DNA from: Paracoccaceae bacterium
GTDB taxonomy: Bacteria > Pseudomonadota > Alphaproteobacteria > Rhodobacterales > Rhodobacteraceae
Assembly (NCBI GenBank): GCA_003250135.1
Contig: QKHF01000040.1
Coordinates: forward strand, 1-6,077
Reading direction: 5' to 3'
DNA length: 6,077 nt
Part shown: piece after piece, positions 5,381-6,077 of the stretch
Numbering within the stretch: the first letter of the stretch is position 1
How the letters are laid out: each line of letters starts with the position of its first letter
The notes under the pieces: generated by a model
Databases searched by the model: none
Seen by the model: only the letters and a program-made list of their open reading frames with translations
What the model was told of the DNA's origin: nothing
Program-made: the position numbers and the translations under genes

Positions 5381-5968
5381 ATGTCGCTCGACCCGGATTC
5401 CCAGGCGCGCCTCTTTTACCTGTCGCTGCTCGGCCTTCTCGTGGTCGTGGGCGTCTTTCGCATGTATCGCGGCCGCCTCGGCCAAGCGGCGCAGCACGCC
5501 ATGATTTGGGCGCTGATCGCCGTCGGCATCGTCCTCGCCTACGGGTTCAAGGATCAGCTGCGCCTGCAACTGCTGCCCGGCCAGACCGTGCGGATCGATG
5601 AAGATCAGGTTGCGCTGACGCGGCGCGGCGACGGGCATTTCCATATCATCGCGCTGGTCAACAATGTGGACGTGGAGTTCATGGTGGACACAGGCGCCAC
5701 CGACGTCGTGCTGACCCAGAGGGACGCCGAGCGCATCGGCCTCGATCCGGAGACCCTGAACTACACACAGCGCGCGATGACCGCCAACGGCACCGTCCGC
5801 GGCGCGCCTGTGATGCTCGACCGTTTCGAATTCGCCGGCATCGAGGATCGCCGGGTGCGCGCCACGGTGAATGAGGGCGACCTGCGAGTCTCCCTGTTGG
5901 GGATGAGCTTTCTGTCCCGTTTCACCCGCATCGCGATTGAGGGCGACCGGCTGATTCTGACCCGCTGA
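5381..5968 (+). CDS. Membrane-anchored retropepsin-like aspartic protease, TIGR02281 type
   Basis: The 195-residue product has two predicted membrane segments, about 11-26 (LFYLSLLGLLVVVGVF) and 40-56 (AMIWALIAVGIVLAYGF). They are joined by a short basic loop (YRGRLGQ) and followed by a soluble domain with the single-copy aspartic protease signature FMVDTGATDVVLT, whose catalytic Asp is residue 103. TANGTVRGAPV and SLLGMSFLSRF are the conserved downstream blocks. Proteins of this clan AA family have one half-active-site and are expected to dimerise. The basic inter-helix loop suggests both termini face the periplasm, with the protease domain there; this is inference and the substrate is unknown. 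I chose ATG 5381 because the upstream in-frame TTG at 5366 adds only five residues and has no better ribosome binding site. It follows the ABC-F gene by 103 bp and precedes marC by 48 bp, so it may share a transcript with marC. Confidence 0.88.
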   Translation: MSLDPDSQARLFYLSLLGLLVVVGVFRMYRGRLGQAAQHAMIWALIAVGIVLAYGFKDQLRLQLLPGQTVRIDEDQVALTRRGDGHFHIIALVNNVDVEFMVDTGATDVVLTQRDAERIGLDPETLNYTQRAMTANGTVRGAPVMLDRFEFAGIEDRRVRATVNEGDLRVSLLGMSFLSRFTRIAIEGDRLILTR

Positions 5969-5984
5969 TCGTCACAAAGCTTGA

Positions 5985-6016
5985 CGTCGCCGCCGCCGGG
6001 GAATAGCCCCGCGACG
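5985..6016 (+). promoter_or_regulatory. Hairpin in the marC leader covering the likely ribosome binding site
   Basis: CGTCGC (5985-5990) pairs with GCGACG (6011-6016), and inside it GGGG (5998-6001) pairs with CCCC (6007-6010), leaving a 7-base bulge on the 5' side. The last paired base touches the marC ATG. The only Shine-Dalgarno-like element, GGGGA at 5998-6002, lies in the inner stem. The fold could reduce marC initiation, but in GC-rich DNA such pairing is not rare, and no ligand or regulator is suggested by the sequence. Confidence 0.3.
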
Positions 6017-6077
6017 ATGTTTGAGATTTTCCTCACCTCTTTCGCCACGCTTTTCGTGGTGGTCGACCCGCCCGGGC
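6017..6077 (+). CDS. MarC family inner-membrane protein, 3'-truncated by window edge
   Basis: Only the first 20 codons are present. They read MFEIFLTSFATLFVVVDPPG, which is the characteristic N-terminus of MarC-family (formerly UPF0056) integral membrane proteins: a hydrophobic first helix leading into a [IV]DPxG motif. Full-length members have about 200 residues and six membrane helices, so some 90% of the gene is outside the window. The family was named after the E. coli marRAB neighbour, but its role in multidrug resistance was not upheld and its function is unknown. The start is ATG 6017, 48 bp after the protease gene. The family assignment rests on a short stretch but is distinctive. Confidence 0.8.
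   Translation, partial: MFEIFLTSFATLFVVVDPPG

Noticed and set aside
5981..6009. TTGACG (5981-5986) as a promoter -35 for marC
   Set aside because: The hexamer at the right spacing is TAGCCC, a poor -10, and the region is more simply explained as a short leader after the protease gene.

Overview
The window is a GC-rich, densely packed bacterial chromosome segment. The protein sequences look alphaproteobacterial, most likely from the order Rhodobacterales or a close relative. The best indicators are the Ndk sequence, the purM-purN pair, the YheS-type ABC-F protein, the TIGR02281-type membrane-anchored aspartic protease and MarC. This is a judgement from protein resemblance, not from a marker gene. 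I see no rRNA, tRNA, CRISPR array, insertion sequence or phage gene.

Left part (1-2501, plus strand): the 3' end of purM overlaps purN by 4 bp (ATGA). After 13 bp comes a gene for a saccharopine dehydrogenase (lysine-forming, yeast Lys1-like) homologue. The first two genes are consecutive parts of de novo purine synthesis: PurN supplies formyl-GAR and PurM closes the imidazole ring. The third has no obvious purine role. Aligned from memory to yeast Lys1, it keeps the fold and the nucleotide-binding loop but has lost both catalytic acid-base residues.

Middle (2502-3431): a 329-bp stretch without a plus-strand gene. On the minus strand it holds a terminator-like hairpin, a TGCA-rich half-palindrome and a small unrecognised ORF with a textbook Shine-Dalgarno; the ORF runs convergently into the 3' end of the dehydrogenase-like gene. 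Next is ndk (nucleoside diphosphate kinase) on the minus strand, which equilibrates NTP and dNTP pools. A 178-bp divergent intergenic region follows.

Right part (3432-6077, plus strand): a YheS-like ABC-F ribosome-associated ATPase gene is broken by a frame change just before the second ABC signature. About 29 nt appear to be missing there compared with E. coli YheS. Downstream are a small two-pass membrane protein with a retropepsin-like aspartic protease domain (TIGR02281 type) and the first 20 codons of marC.

No complete new defence or mobile system is visible. The points most worth checking are the active-site-stripped saccharopine dehydrogenase homologue, the broken ABC-F gene, and the small ORF behind the ndk terminator.
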